Shown in pieces: positions 1-7,610 of a stretch of 37,152 nt of DNA. The position numbers and the translations under genes are program-made. The notes under the pieces were generated by a model. The model worked only from the letters and a program-made list of their open reading frames with translations. It was not told the DNA's origin and made no database searches. Origin of the DNA: CAZFNQ01 sp964520375 (GTDB lineage: Bacteria > Patescibacteriota > Saccharimonadia > Saccharimonadales > JANWIN01); NCBI GenBank assembly GCA_964520375.1, contig CAZFNQ010000004.1, positions 1-37,152 on the forward strand, read 5' to 3'. Numbering within the stretch: the first letter of the stretch is position 1; the number at the start of each line of letters is the position of its first letter.

Positions 1-687
1 ATTGATGGAATAGCTGGCACCTTTATCGCTACGGCCAAAGCTTGATAAAACAACGTTTGAAAATGCCGCCGGGGCCTCGTGCCAATGAGTTTTCCAGTCA
101 GCGCCGACACCTGGTTCAGTAGTTTGATCGGCCGTGTTATCAACCGTGCATGCGTAGCTAGTACCATTATGGTTAACAACATCGTTGACTTTATAAGAGT
201 TGCCATTAATCCAATCTCCCCTTACGGAACCAATACCAAAGGTAGTAAATTTTAAAGTGTCAACAAATTTATTGATAGTACTTAGTTTATCGGCAGTTCC
301 AGTAAAAACTAAGGTATTTTGTTCGAAACTAATTGACAGTGCGGAAATACTAACTTTATCCGGCACTATTTGCTGTATATAGCCAAATAGTCTTGATGCC
401 ACCGGCTTTTTATCATGTAGTGCCGGTAAGCTGTTTATTTGGTTTTGAATTGTCAGAACCTTATTTAAATCGTGGATGGACTGCAGTTTAGTTATATCGG
501 TCTTTACGTCATTATTAAGGCCCCTGAGATGCTGTTTTTGGAAGACATCAACCACCAGCACCAAGAGAACTAGTATAGTAAAGCTGATACCGGCGGCCAA
601 GGCTGCAATACCAACCACCGACCGTTTAAGTCTTTGGGCACGAATATACTCGAGCTTAACATCTGGTAAAAGGTTAAATTGAATCAT
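1..687 (-). CDS. pilN: PilN-like type IV pilus assembly protein with inserted chitin-binding-like module (3' end outside window)
   Basis: PilN is the inner-membrane partner of PilM in the type IV pilus alignment complex. The frame reads through to base 1 without a stop, giving 229 residues. It opens with MIQFNLLPD, the short N-terminal motif that docks on PilM, followed by one membrane helix (about residues 24-47), a coiled-coil-like stretch (48-85) and an alpha/beta ferredoxin-like domain beginning near 95. After FVDTLKFTTF (141-150) the domain is interrupted by about 50 residues, then resumes with AFSNVVLSSFGRSDKG. The insert (157-203) has W159, Y165, NDVV 168-171, G175, Y178, C180, P192, W198 and W202, the pattern of CBM5/12 or type 3 chitin-binding domains. 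The ATG overlaps the pilM stop as ATGA, so the two genes are translationally coupled. The PilN assignment is firm; the insert's carbohydrate binding is inference. Confidence 0.85.
   Translation of the reverse strand, partial: MIQFNLLPDVKLEYIRAQRLKRSVVGIAALAAGISFTILVLLVLVVDVFQKQHLRGLNNDVKTDITKLQSIHDLNKVLTIQNQINSLPALHDKKPVASRLFGYIQQIVPDKVSISALSISFEQNTLVFTGTADKLSTINKFVDTLKFTTFGIGSVRGDWINGNSYKVNDVVNHNGTSYACTVDNTADQTTEPGVGADWKTHWHEAPAAFSNVVLSSFGRSDKGASYSIN
79..219 (-). other. CBM5/12-like (type 3 chitin-binding-like) module inside pilN
   Basis: These bases encode PilN residues 157-203. The visible pattern is GDW, then Y-x3-DVV, then a G-x2-Y-x-C strand, a Thr/Asp-rich loop, P192 and a closing W-x3-W. 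This is the aromatic spacing of small chitin or cellulose binding modules and of similar modules in phage tail proteins. The flanking PilN sequence reads naturally if the block is removed, which suggests insertion into a surface loop on the extracytoplasmic side. Ligand binding has not been shown. Confidence 0.65.
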
Positions 688-1724
688 ACGTCTCTCTCCG
701 CTAGCCCAGCAGCCACACTAAAGTGGTTTGAAGCTGCTAGTAGCTCGTTTTGGCGGTCGGCTGGGAATGATACATTACGCCAAGCATTGCCTATTTCTAC
801 GTTTAATCCAAACTTGTTGGCAATATACAGTGGCAATTCAGGCAAGGCCGACGCTCCACCGGTAACAATAATTCGCTCAATTCTGCTATTAACATAGCGT
901 GTTTGGAAAAATTTTATGGATTTTTCTATTTCATTCATAAGAATATCTACGGTACCGATTATAGCGTTATAAATCTGACCTTCAAGCTTATCCTTACCAA
1001 GCCCGAATTTAAAGACAAACTGCTGGGCCTGATTGGCATCTATGCTTAAGTTTTGTGTAGCAGCTTTTATAATTGCCTCCGCACCAGTGGGTATGGAGCG
1101 TGACAGTCTGGGCGCACCGTTCATGCTTACCACCAAATCTGTGCCCATATTACCTATATCAAGTATCATCTGTGGAGCGGCAGTGTCAGCTGGTACAACC
1201 GCGCGAGTCAGGGCCATAGTATCTGGTTCAAAAGCGATAACATTCAGCCCGATCGATTCCAACATGTCCAAACGACTTTCCAAGTAGTCATTAGTTAAAC
1301 TAGTAATTAGAACTTCCACCTTAGTTTTGTCTTTGGGTGAATCTCCCAAGACAACCCAGTCAATTTTGGATTCAGCTACCGGTGTCGGAATTAATGAATC
1401 TGATTGATAATGAATGGTCTTGGATATCTCGTCCGGTGATAGTCTGTCAATATCTACAACCGTCGTAAATACCCGGTTTGACGGTAGCCCTACTGCCACG
1501 TTGCGGGTTGTAACCCGAGCTTGGTTTAAAAGTTCCTGCAAAGTTTGAGCCAGTTTTTGGTGATCAGCCTTAGCATCACTTAAAGCAATTTTGGCATCAA
1601 CGGGAATAAAGGCATAACGAGCTAGGGCTTTAACCCGGCCAGTACCTTTCAGTTCAACCAGCCGAATGGCTGTGGTACCTATATCCAGACCAAAAAATTC
1701 AGATACCCCACTCAGTAAACTCAT
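684..1724 (-). CDS. pilM: Type IV pilus assembly ATPase-like protein PilM
   Basis: PilM is a cytoplasmic FtsA/actin-like protein that binds ATP and the N-terminal tail of PilN. The 346-residue product has the actin-fold phosphate-1 loop FGLDIGTTAIRLVEL near residues 11-25, a phosphate-2 loop ILDIGNMGTDLVVS in the middle, and the adenosine-binding IIVTGGASALPELP near the C-terminus. Length is normal for the family (about 350). Its stop TGA shares bases with the pilN ATG. The GGAG ribosome binding site lies 9 nt upstream of the ATG, inside one arm of a long inverted repeat (1730-1740 with 1814-1824), so translation may be controlled by RNA folding. Confidence 0.93.
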   Translation of the reverse strand: MSLLSGVSEFFGLDIGTTAIRLVELKGTGRVKALARYAFIPVDAKIALSDAKADHQKLAQTLQELLNQARVTTRNVAVGLPSNRVFTTVVDIDRLSPDEISKTIHYQSDSLIPTPVAESKIDWVVLGDSPKDKTKVEVLITSLTNDYLESRLDMLESIGLNVIAFEPDTMALTRAVVPADTAAPQMILDIGNMGTDLVVSMNGAPRLSRSIPTGAEAIIKAATQNLSIDANQAQQFVFKFGLGKDKLEGQIYNAIIGTVDILMNEIEKSIKFFQTRYVNSRIERIIVTGGASALPELPLYIANKFGLNVEIGNAWRNVSFPADRQNELLAASNHFSVAAGLAERDV

Positions 1725-1728
1725 TCAG

Positions 1729-1794
1729 CTAGACTCCAATCAAGACTCTATTAAGTTTTAGTTTTCGATAAAGATTTTTAGTTTCAGTCATCAT
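1729..1794 (-). CDS. Possible 21-residue leader ORF ahead of pilM
   Basis: A short frame starts with two Met codons (MMTETKNLY...) and ends with TAG four bases before the pilM ATG. It sits about 44 nt downstream of a strong extended -10 promoter and has GGCGAG just upstream. Its last codons run through the distal arm of the 11-bp inverted repeat that contains the pilM ribosome binding site, so a ribosome translating it would open that pairing. No family is recognisable. The underlying DNA also shows weak 7-bp periodicity, so the frame may be accidental. Confidence 0.3.
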   Translation of the reverse strand: MMTETKNLYRKLKLNRVLIGV

Positions 1795-1824
1795 CTCGCC
1801 ACCCATAATTTTAATTGGAGTCTA
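1730..1824 (-). promoter_or_regulatory. Long-range inverted repeat in the pilM 5' leader
   Basis: TAGACTCCAAT at 1730-1740 and ATTGGAGTCTA at 1814-1824 form a perfect 11-bp inverted repeat separated by 73 bases. The promoter-distal arm contains the pilM GGAG ribosome binding site. A competing small hairpin (GAGTC 1818-1822 with GACTC 1829-1833) and an extra GACTC copy (1744-1748) allow alternative pairings. The arrangement suggests translational control of pilMN; function is inferred. Confidence 0.45.
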
Positions 1825-1844
1825 ACAGGACTCATGTTGGCTCG

Positions 1845-1853
1845 ATTATAACA
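1845..1853 (-). promoter_or_regulatory. Extended -10 promoter for pilM operon
   Basis: On the minus strand the sequence TGTTATAAT is a perfect TGn-TATAAT extended -10 element. No strong -35 is visible at the usual distance. Predicted transcription would begin near 1838, giving a leader of about 114 nt before pilM. The element lies just beyond the end of the 983-aa gene, so pilMN can be expressed separately from it. Confidence 0.6.
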
Positions 1854-1883
1854 TAAGCGTTGTTAATGTTAGCAAGCATTTTG

Positions 1884-4835
1884 CTACAAAATAGGGGGTA
1901 AGTCATTAATTGCATTTAATTGGCCGGCACTAGGTGGGAACGGATTGACTAAATATACTTCTGGGCTAAGGTCAAAAACCTCGGCAGCACAAACCGGATG
2001 ATTAGGGTCGGGATAAGCATCTGATGATGGATTAAACGCACAATCACGAGCGGCGCTTGATAGATTTTCAGCTCCAGACGCACCTGGCAAGGCATAACGA
2101 AGGGAGCTACCGGTTCGTAATAATTTAAACTTTTGGCCAATTACAGCACCATTGATCACTAGTTGATGTCCTGAGCATCTACCGCCCCCATTGGTGGGCG
2201 GCAAGCTGTTGTATACCTCGTAATGACCGTCGTATGGACCGTACGGAGTACCAGCTGGAGAAGCACAAGTATATACCCAACCGCCATTGCTCGTCTCATC
2301 AGGAAGTGTGACATTTTTCTGTTGTGCAACGTAGACACCATCTAACTGAGTAACCGCGGAGTGGATATAGATGTTACCCTTGGCAATGATGTCAACGGAC
2401 GGAATATTAGCCAGGCTGCCCCAACCGCTAATCGCATTTTGATAAATAATATTGTCGACTATGGAAACGTCACCATCAACATACACAATTATATGTACGC
2501 CATTTGCAATGCTATCGGTGTTGACATAAGGAGCTACAGCTATATCTGTACCTATCTTCAAGCTGCCTATGTTTGTTGAATAGTAATATGTATAAGTCCC
2601 CGGGCTTAAACTACCCAAGAAACCTGTCCCGCTCGCTACATTATTCGTAGCGTTAACTGCGGTGCCAGCTGGTGGGTCAACATACCAACTAGGTATACAG
2701 TCCGTTTTGTCAAAACTACCGCCATATTGGGCTAAAATTGGATTAATAGTTGCGCTAAGCGAATCATTAGTAAAGCTCAGGCCGGTGCCAAAACTAGCCG
2801 CTCCGGTTTTCAAAAAAGCTGAGGGGAATCCAGTAATTTGGTCAGTTGCTTGAGCCCGAAATTGGCTTCCAGAACCCTTTTTATTAGTAGTGTCGTACCA
2901 AGTAGTAATTTGTTGACCAGGATTTTGATCGCAGCTATTACTGCTATCAACAAAATTACCGCCGGCTACTACACTACCTCCAAAGGCGCTGATATAGGGA
3001 ATGTTAGTGAGCCGGACACAGACCTCGGGTGTGTTTTTATCGGGGCCGAATACACTTATAAGACCCTGAGCGGTAACTGTTCCCGAACCTGGATGAACCA
3101 CTTCTAAGAGGCTGCAGAGTTGATCACCAATTACCAGCCCAAGCCCACTGGTTGCGAAAGAAGCTGGTTTTATAGAGTATCTGGTTGTTGTTATATTCGG
3201 TGCTGTGTATGTTACGTTATCTCCCAAAGCAGCAATTCCTGAAATTGTGTTATCAGAGTGTTTAACATAATAGCGTGGTTCGACTCTCACGCCACTGACT
3301 ACGGTTGCACCGCTCGTGAATTGAGCATCTATATATGATTCAAACTGAACCGCACTAGGACTATCAGGTGCTCCATTTAAAACCGGCTTCAGGGTTGTTG
3401 GATAGAGAACAAAGTTACCACTTACAACTGTAATATTCCGGCTACAGGTTGCCACTACGCCGCCATTTTGTTGAAGACTCCAACTAATGGTTGATGTGCC
3501 AGCAGCAGCCGGTGATGTAACCGTAGTGTTAAATGTAGCGTGTTGCCCAGTTTTAATAATGCCGGATGGGAATGCGGGATTACTGGCTGGTGCAGGTCCA
3601 CTATTTCTTAAAAAGTTATAGCCATCACTATCCCTCCACGGCCGTGTACCAGTATTTTGATAATCAGCGTGCAAATTCAAATTAGCACTAGGACCAACGC
3701 TTACGGTAGAGCTGTTATCACCGTTTATAGTGAAACTAGAGCATATACCTCCGTTTGTCGGGTAACGAAGTCTAAAGAAATTGGCTGCCCCAAAGCCACC
3801 TGTACCCGTGTTACGGGCATCGTAATGAACATACAGTCTCTGTAAATAACCAGCCGCATCGGCATTTATGAGTGGTGTTAGATTATCCTGACCATAAAGG
3901 CCTGCCCTCTTATACCATGCAGTCCAGACTGGATCATTGCAGTTATAACTGGAATTACTAATGTTGCCGGGACAAGTTTGGTCATCCCTAAACAAAAAGC
4001 CCGAGCCTCTTGGGGGATTAACGCCTTCTATATCAGGGTTACAGTTTACATAACCCGATGGCGTGGAATGCGGATAGTATGTAGAGGTATTTAGCTCTGT
4101 GCACCAAATAGTCCTAGGACCACCATTTGACTGTACAACCAAGCGGCCAGCGTCATCTAGTGAAGCTGAAGCCCTACTGTAGCCGTTACTTATATCAGAA
4201 GCATTATTATTATTGCATCTGAAGAGCGATACGGATAATCCAAAAGCATTGGTGCCGCCAAGTGTGGGTTGGTTTGGCACACAAACATAACCATTACCAC
4301 CATCAGCAGTAGTAAGCACACCATCTGGATTGGGGTCGCCGCCCGGTTTTGGTGGCAGACCCAGGTTTATAGCATTTGGTCGAACATTACCAAAAGAACC
4401 GTTTATCCAGGCGAAGACGCCGTAACTGGCATCGATTTCATCTGGCTGACCACTAATCATAGCGCCGCCGTAATCATTAGGGCCGCTTATATTTGGTCCT
4501 CCGTTACAAGTTGTACTGCTTATATATGCCTGCGAGTCACTTATAACATAGTAATTGGCTTTGGTTGGATCGTCGTGGTTTACGCCACTCGCCATGTAAG
4601 CCGAATTAGCGACATACCAGGCATTAGGGACGATGCTAGGAGCTTGGATCACACCATTAATGCCAAGTTTAATTATCCTATAATGATAACCGCCATAGTT
4701 ATATTCTTTGACCACACTACCTTCGCGTATACACTGACCATTAGCAGCCGCATGGCCAGGAGTAAAAATACAAACTGCAAATATTGCTAATACAAATCCC
4801 AGTACTAACTTGTGTCGTACAAAAAAATACTTCAT
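1884..4835 (-). CDS. Large secreted, glycine/asparagine-rich surface protein of the pilus locus
   Basis: The function is unknown. The 983-residue product begins with a signal peptide (basic start, hydrophobic 10-26, likely cleavage near GHAAA/NGQ at 31-32). Many paired cysteines follow, in keeping with an extracytoplasmic disulfide-bonded protein. Residues about 366-470 resemble an NBR1-type Ig-like domain (NTGTRPW, then a GQHATFNTTVTSP-like stretch before a W-containing strand). Residues about 780-840 form short hydrophobic repeats (IIVYVDGDVSIV, VDIIAKGNIYIHS, LDGVYVAQ) typical of a stacked beta structure. No LPXTG motif or C-terminal membrane helix is present. The ATG overlaps the upstream TPR gene stop as ATGA, and pilM follows. 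A pilus-associated adhesin or minor tip component is plausible but inferred from context only. Confidence 0.75.
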   Translation of the reverse strand: MKYFFVRHKLVLGFVLAIFAVCIFTPGHAAANGQCIREGSVVKEYNYGGYHYRIIKLGINGVIQAPSIVPNAWYVANSAYMASGVNHDDPTKANYYVISDSQAYISSTTCNGGPNISGPNDYGGAMISGQPDEIDASYGVFAWINGSFGNVRPNAINLGLPPKPGGDPNPDGVLTTADGGNGYVCVPNQPTLGGTNAFGLSVSLFRCNNNNASDISNGYSRASASLDDAGRLVVQSNGGPRTIWCTELNTSTYYPHSTPSGYVNCNPDIEGVNPPRGSGFLFRDDQTCPGNISNSSYNCNDPVWTAWYKRAGLYGQDNLTPLINADAAGYLQRLYVHYDARNTGTGGFGAANFFRLRYPTNGGICSSFTINGDNSSTVSVGPSANLNLHADYQNTGTRPWRDSDGYNFLRNSGPAPASNPAFPSGIIKTGQHATFNTTVTSPAAAGTSTISWSLQQNGGVVATCSRNITVVSGNFVLYPTTLKPVLNGAPDSPSAVQFESYIDAQFTSGATVVSGVRVEPRYYVKHSDNTISGIAALGDNVTYTAPNITTTRYSIKPASFATSGLGLVIGDQLCSLLEVVHPGSGTVTAQGLISVFGPDKNTPEVCVRLTNIPYISAFGGSVVAGGNFVDSSNSCDQNPGQQITTWYDTTNKKGSGSQFRAQATDQITGFPSAFLKTGAASFGTGLSFTNDSLSATINPILAQYGGSFDKTDCIPSWYVDPPAGTAVNATNNVASGTGFLGSLSPGTYTYYYSTNIGSLKIGTDIAVAPYVNTDSIANGVHIIVYVDGDVSIVDNIIYQNAISGWGSLANIPSVDIIAKGNIYIHSAVTQLDGVYVAQQKNVTLPDETSNGGWVYTCASPAGTPYGPYDGHYEVYNSLPPTNGGGRCSGHQLVINGAVIGQKFKLLRTGSSLRYALPGASGAENLSSAARDCAFNPSSDAYPDPNHPVCAAEVFDLSPEVYLVNPFPPSAGQLNAINDLPPIL

Positions 4836-5374
4836 AATTTTTGTAATATCCTGTCTATCTCGCTGATTTTATCACTTATACCAGCGACATCGGTGCCAAT
4901 TTTCTGGTACTGAGTCCGAGCACTTTGGTAATATGTCTTGGCTTGGCTATTTTGTCCAAGTTTAGTAAGTACATAACCGGTATTTTCGAGTGTACTTGGG
5001 TCATTTGGGTTAAATGACAAAGCTTTTTTAAAGTTGCTTAGTGCATTTTTGTAGTCTTTTTTGGCTACGTAGAAGTTAGCCAATGTACTGTAGTATGTTG
5101 CTTTCTGGGCTTTGGTGTACTTGCTGATATCAGTTTGAGTGGCATCACTGATTAATTTTTGACTATCGGTAGCATTAGCTGGATTTAGTGTCTGAACAGC
5201 TGGCATTTGTGTTATTTTTGTCTTAGATTTATGCAATAAATGGTAGGCGCCATATCCTGCAACCAGCAATACCAACAGAATTAGACCCAATAACAGCTTG
5301 GGTGGCATTTTCCTAGCTAGTTTATCAACCGATTGACCATTAACAACAGCCTTGGGTCTGTCCTGCTCTGCCAT
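4832..5374 (-). CDS. Membrane-anchored TPR protein
   Basis: The 180-residue product has a short cytoplasmic N-terminus, one membrane helix (about residues 27-45, LLLGLILLVLLVAGYGAYHLL-like) and an outward domain with at least two tetratricopeptide repeats: one around YSTLANFYVAKKDYKNALSN and one around TLENTGYVLTKLGQNSQAK. The frame is open further upstream, but that would run into ychF on the other strand, so the ATG at 5374 (MAEQDRPK) was chosen. An extended -10 (TGCTATTAT) lies just ahead. It is coupled to the 983-aa secreted protein by an ATGA overlap, so it may help assemble or anchor that protein; the exact role is unknown. Confidence 0.75.
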   Translation of the reverse strand: MAEQDRPKAVVNGQSVDKLARKMPPKLLLGLILLVLLVAGYGAYHLLHKSKTKITQMPAVQTLNPANATDSQKLISDATQTDISKYTKAQKATYYSTLANFYVAKKDYKNALSNFKKALSFNPNDPSTLENTGYVLTKLGQNSQAKTYYQSARTQYQKIGTDVAGISDKISEIDRILQKL

Positions 5375-5383
5375 CTTGCTTAA

Positions 5384-5392
5384 ATAATAGCA
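5384..5392 (-). promoter_or_regulatory. Extended -10 for the TPR gene
   Basis: On the minus strand TGC followed by TATTAT ends nine bases before the ATG at 5374. An alternative promoter further upstream pairs TTGACC with TATAGC at 17-bp spacing. The intergenic region is shared with divergent ychF. Confidence 0.4.
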
Positions 5393-5442
5393 CACTAGCG
5401 TAAGCGCTATAAATGCTGTCCCAGCTTTGGTCAAGCTTTCTC

Positions 5443-5451
5443 TGTTACAAT
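5443..5451 (+). promoter_or_regulatory. Extended -10 for leaderless ychF
   Basis: TGTTACAAT (TGn-TACAAT) is followed by six bases and then the GTG start at 5458. Transcription would therefore begin at or next to the start codon, which supports both leaderless expression and the chosen start. There is no ribosome binding site ahead of that GTG. Confidence 0.5.
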
Positions 5452-5457
5452 TACAGC

Positions 5458-6549
5458 GTGAGTTTATCGATTGCCATAGTTGGGCTGCCAAATGTTGGTA
5501 AGTCTACTCTGTTCAATGCCCTGACCAATAATAATATTTTGGCGGCCAATTATCCCTTTGCCACTATTGAGCCCAACACTGGCATTGTGCCAACCCCTGA
5601 CGACCGGTTGCAAAAACTGGCAGATTTATATCACACCCAAAAGATAGTCCCTGCCACAGTAACATTCGTGGATATTGCCGGTCTGGTAGCTGGAGCCAGT
5701 CAAGGCGAAGGCCTGGGCAATCAGTTTTTAGCCCACATCCGAGCATGTAACGCTGTAGTGCAAGTAGTTCGAGCTTTTGAGGATCCCAATGTCCAGCATG
5801 TCGACATCGAGCACAACCCAAAAAAAGATATCGACGTGATAAACACGGAGCTTGCTCTGGCCGATCTTCAAACTGTCGAACGCCGACTGCCACAATTGCA
5901 AAAAGAAGCTAAGGCTAGCCCTGAATTAAAACCACAGCTTGAGACATTGCAGAAAGTTTATCAACTATTGAATGACGGCCAGCCCCTGTCTTCAGAATTG
6001 GCAAACATGAAACCAGAAATACGACAATGGTTACAAAAAGAACTACAGCTGTTGACGCTAAAGCCAGTGATTTATGTCTTTAATGTTGACGAGTCGACGC
6101 TCGGCGATAATGCTAAACAGTTAGCTCTCAAGCAATTAGTTTCGCCCAGCCAAGCTTTATTTGTCTGCGCTAAACTAGAAAGCGAACTAAATGGTTTAGA
6201 TGAAAGTGACGCCAAAGAGTTACTGGAAAGTTACGGCCAAACTCAGTCCAGTTTAGTCCAGCTAATACACACTGCTTATGACATTTTAGGTCTGCAAAGC
6301 TTTTTAACAGCTGGCGAAAAAGAAGTCCGGGCTTGGACCATTGTCAAAGGTGCTACTGCCCCACAAGCTGCTGGTGTAATACATGGTGATTTTGAACGGG
6401 GCTTCATTGCTGCTGAAGTAGTTAATTACCAAGACTTGGTTAGTGCTGGCTCACAGACTAACGCTAGATCTGCTGGCAAAGTTAGAACCGAAGGTAAAAA
6501 CTATATAATGCAGCCGACTGATGTGGTTGAGTTTCGATTTAACGTCTAG
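5458..6549 (+). CDS. ychF: Ribosome-binding ATPase YchF (Obg family)
   Basis: YchF is a universally conserved P-loop NTPase that binds ribosomes and prefers ATP. From the GTG at 5458 the protein begins with SLSIAIVGLPNVGKST, the family's standard N-terminus, and is 363 residues, the same as E. coli YchF. G1 is GLPNVGKST (residues 9-17) and G3 is DIAGLV. The G4 position reads NVDE rather than NKxD, the change linked to ATP specificity in this family. A C-terminal TGS domain ends in TDVVEFRFNV. An ATG 45 bases upstream is in frame but would add an unrelated 15-residue tail. It is convergent with the serine hydrolase gene, with two bases between stops. Confidence 0.95.
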   Translation: MSLSIAIVGLPNVGKSTLFNALTNNNILAANYPFATIEPNTGIVPTPDDRLQKLADLYHTQKIVPATVTFVDIAGLVAGASQGEGLGNQFLAHIRACNAVVQVVRAFEDPNVQHVDIEHNPKKDIDVINTELALADLQTVERRLPQLQKEAKASPELKPQLETLQKVYQLLNDGQPLSSELANMKPEIRQWLQKELQLLTLKPVIYVFNVDESTLGDNAKQLALKQLVSPSQALFVCAKLESELNGLDESDAKELLESYGQTQSSLVQLIHTAYDILGLQSFLTAGEKEVRAWTIVKGATAPQAAGVIHGDFERGFIAAEVVNYQDLVSAGSQTNARSAGKVRTEGKNYIMQPTDVVEFRFNV

Positions 6550-6551
6550 TC

Positions 6552-7502
6552 CTATTTATTCATAAAATCGCTAATACGGCGTGATAAATCTTTAATTGCT
6601 GCCGAGCCACTACCAAGTGATAGCACTACTAACACATAAGTGCCTTTAGGATGATAAACAATGGCCGCATCGTGCCAGTAGCCAGGTAAATAACCAACTT
6701 TATCTGCCACCGATATACCCGGGACACCAGCTGGAATGGCCGATCTGTATATTTGGTGGCGCATATTGTCTAGCAGTTCTTTGGTAAAGGGTTTGCTAAT
6801 AAGCGTGCCTGTTTGTAACTCTACAAGGTATTCGGCCAAATCTGAGGCCGTAGTTACATGGAGTGATGAAGAAATAGTGGTTTCTTTAAAACCGGCAACG
6901 TTAACTGCATCATTTAGAATATCCCAGCCAACGCTGTAGCCCAGCGATTGACCGCAGGCATTGCTTGAAATGATTATCATAAGCTCCAGGCATTTGCCAA
7001 GCGTGTAAGGAGCACCATAGGTCTGAGACAGGCTGCGTTGGCCAAGGTCCACACTGTTATAAAGGTACTGGGCCAAATAGACTTTGTATAGACTAGCTGT
7101 TTGGAATTGGTCATGCGGGTGTAGGCTAGCTGATCGCTTGGCTCCGCCTAGCTCTTTTACTACTACCCCGTAGTAGCCGGCTGCATAATCACTCTGCCAT
7201 TTGTTAAGTAAAGCTTGTAAGGCCTTAGAGCTATATTTGTTGGACTTAACGGGTATAGCTACAGCTGGCTTGGGTAAAATAGCTTGGCTGGTGCTCTGGT
7301 TTTGGGGATTAGTATAAACTGACCGGCTAAGTTGTACAGCATGAATTGGTGCAATTAAAAGAGCGCTAATTATTAGTCCTATACTAAAGTCGCGAGCTGC
7401 TACCAAAGCACGCGACTCTGAATGATGGCGCTCGTTTAGCGCACTTGCCTTAGGCACATACGACAAGCGACTATTAGCAGGATTTAAGATTGACTGTGAC
7501 AT
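6552..7502 (-). CDS. Membrane-anchored serine hydrolase, beta-lactamase class A fold
   Basis: The 316-residue product has a cytoplasmic N-terminus of about 38 residues, one membrane helix (about 39-57), a Pro/Ser/Gln linker and a penicillin-interacting serine hydrolase domain from about 93. Active-site motifs are visible: SLYK (SxxK, S137 and K140), SSN at 179-181 in place of SDN, and KVG at 268-270 in place of KTG. TTASDLAEYL matches the helix after the omega loop. I cannot identify a clear Glu166 equivalent, so efficient beta-lactam hydrolysis is uncertain; D,D-peptidase or another peptidoglycan-related role is equally likely. It would act outside the membrane. It has its own promoter. Confidence 0.8.
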   Translation of the reverse strand: MSQSILNPANSRLSYVPKASALNERHHSESRALVAARDFSIGLIISALLIAPIHAVQLSRSVYTNPQNQSTSQAILPKPAVAIPVKSNKYSSKALQALLNKWQSDYAAGYYGVVVKELGGAKRSASLHPHDQFQTASLYKVYLAQYLYNSVDLGQRSLSQTYGAPYTLGKCLELMIIISSNACGQSLGYSVGWDILNDAVNVAGFKETTISSSLHVTTASDLAEYLVELQTGTLISKPFTKELLDNMRHQIYRSAIPAGVPGISVADKVGYLPGYWHDAAIVYHPKGTYVLVVLSLGSGSAAIKDLSRRISDFMNK

Positions 7503-7536
7503 TTTTATTAATTTTTGTTTTATTAGTAACAGATGT

Positions 7537-7565
7537 ACTTTAACAAATTATAGCTTATTTGTCAA
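7537..7565 (-). promoter_or_regulatory. Promoter of the serine hydrolase gene
   Basis: On the minus strand TTGACA (7560-7565) and TAAAGT (7537-7542) are separated by 17 bp. Transcription would start near 7530 and leave a leader of roughly 28 nt with no obvious ribosome binding site. The rest of 7503-7610 is AT-rich and holds nothing else recognisable. Confidence 0.55.
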
Positions 7566-7610
7566 ATAGATAGTATGCTCTTGGTTTTATTTTTACCTCT
7601 TATTTTTTTG

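Noticed and set aside
4269..4790. 173-codon plus-strand open frame
   Set aside because: It lies fully antisense to the secreted 983-aa gene, has no ribosome binding site, and its amino-acid composition (Thr, Ile and Trp rich) is that of a shadow frame.
5413..5457. Upstream ATG of ychF
   Set aside because: It would add 15 residues not seen in YchF proteins, while the GTG at 5458 gives the standard N-terminus and length and sits six bases after an extended -10.
5564..5893. 109-codon minus-strand open frame
   Set aside because: It is antisense to the ychF GTPase domain, which is strongly conserved on the plus strand.
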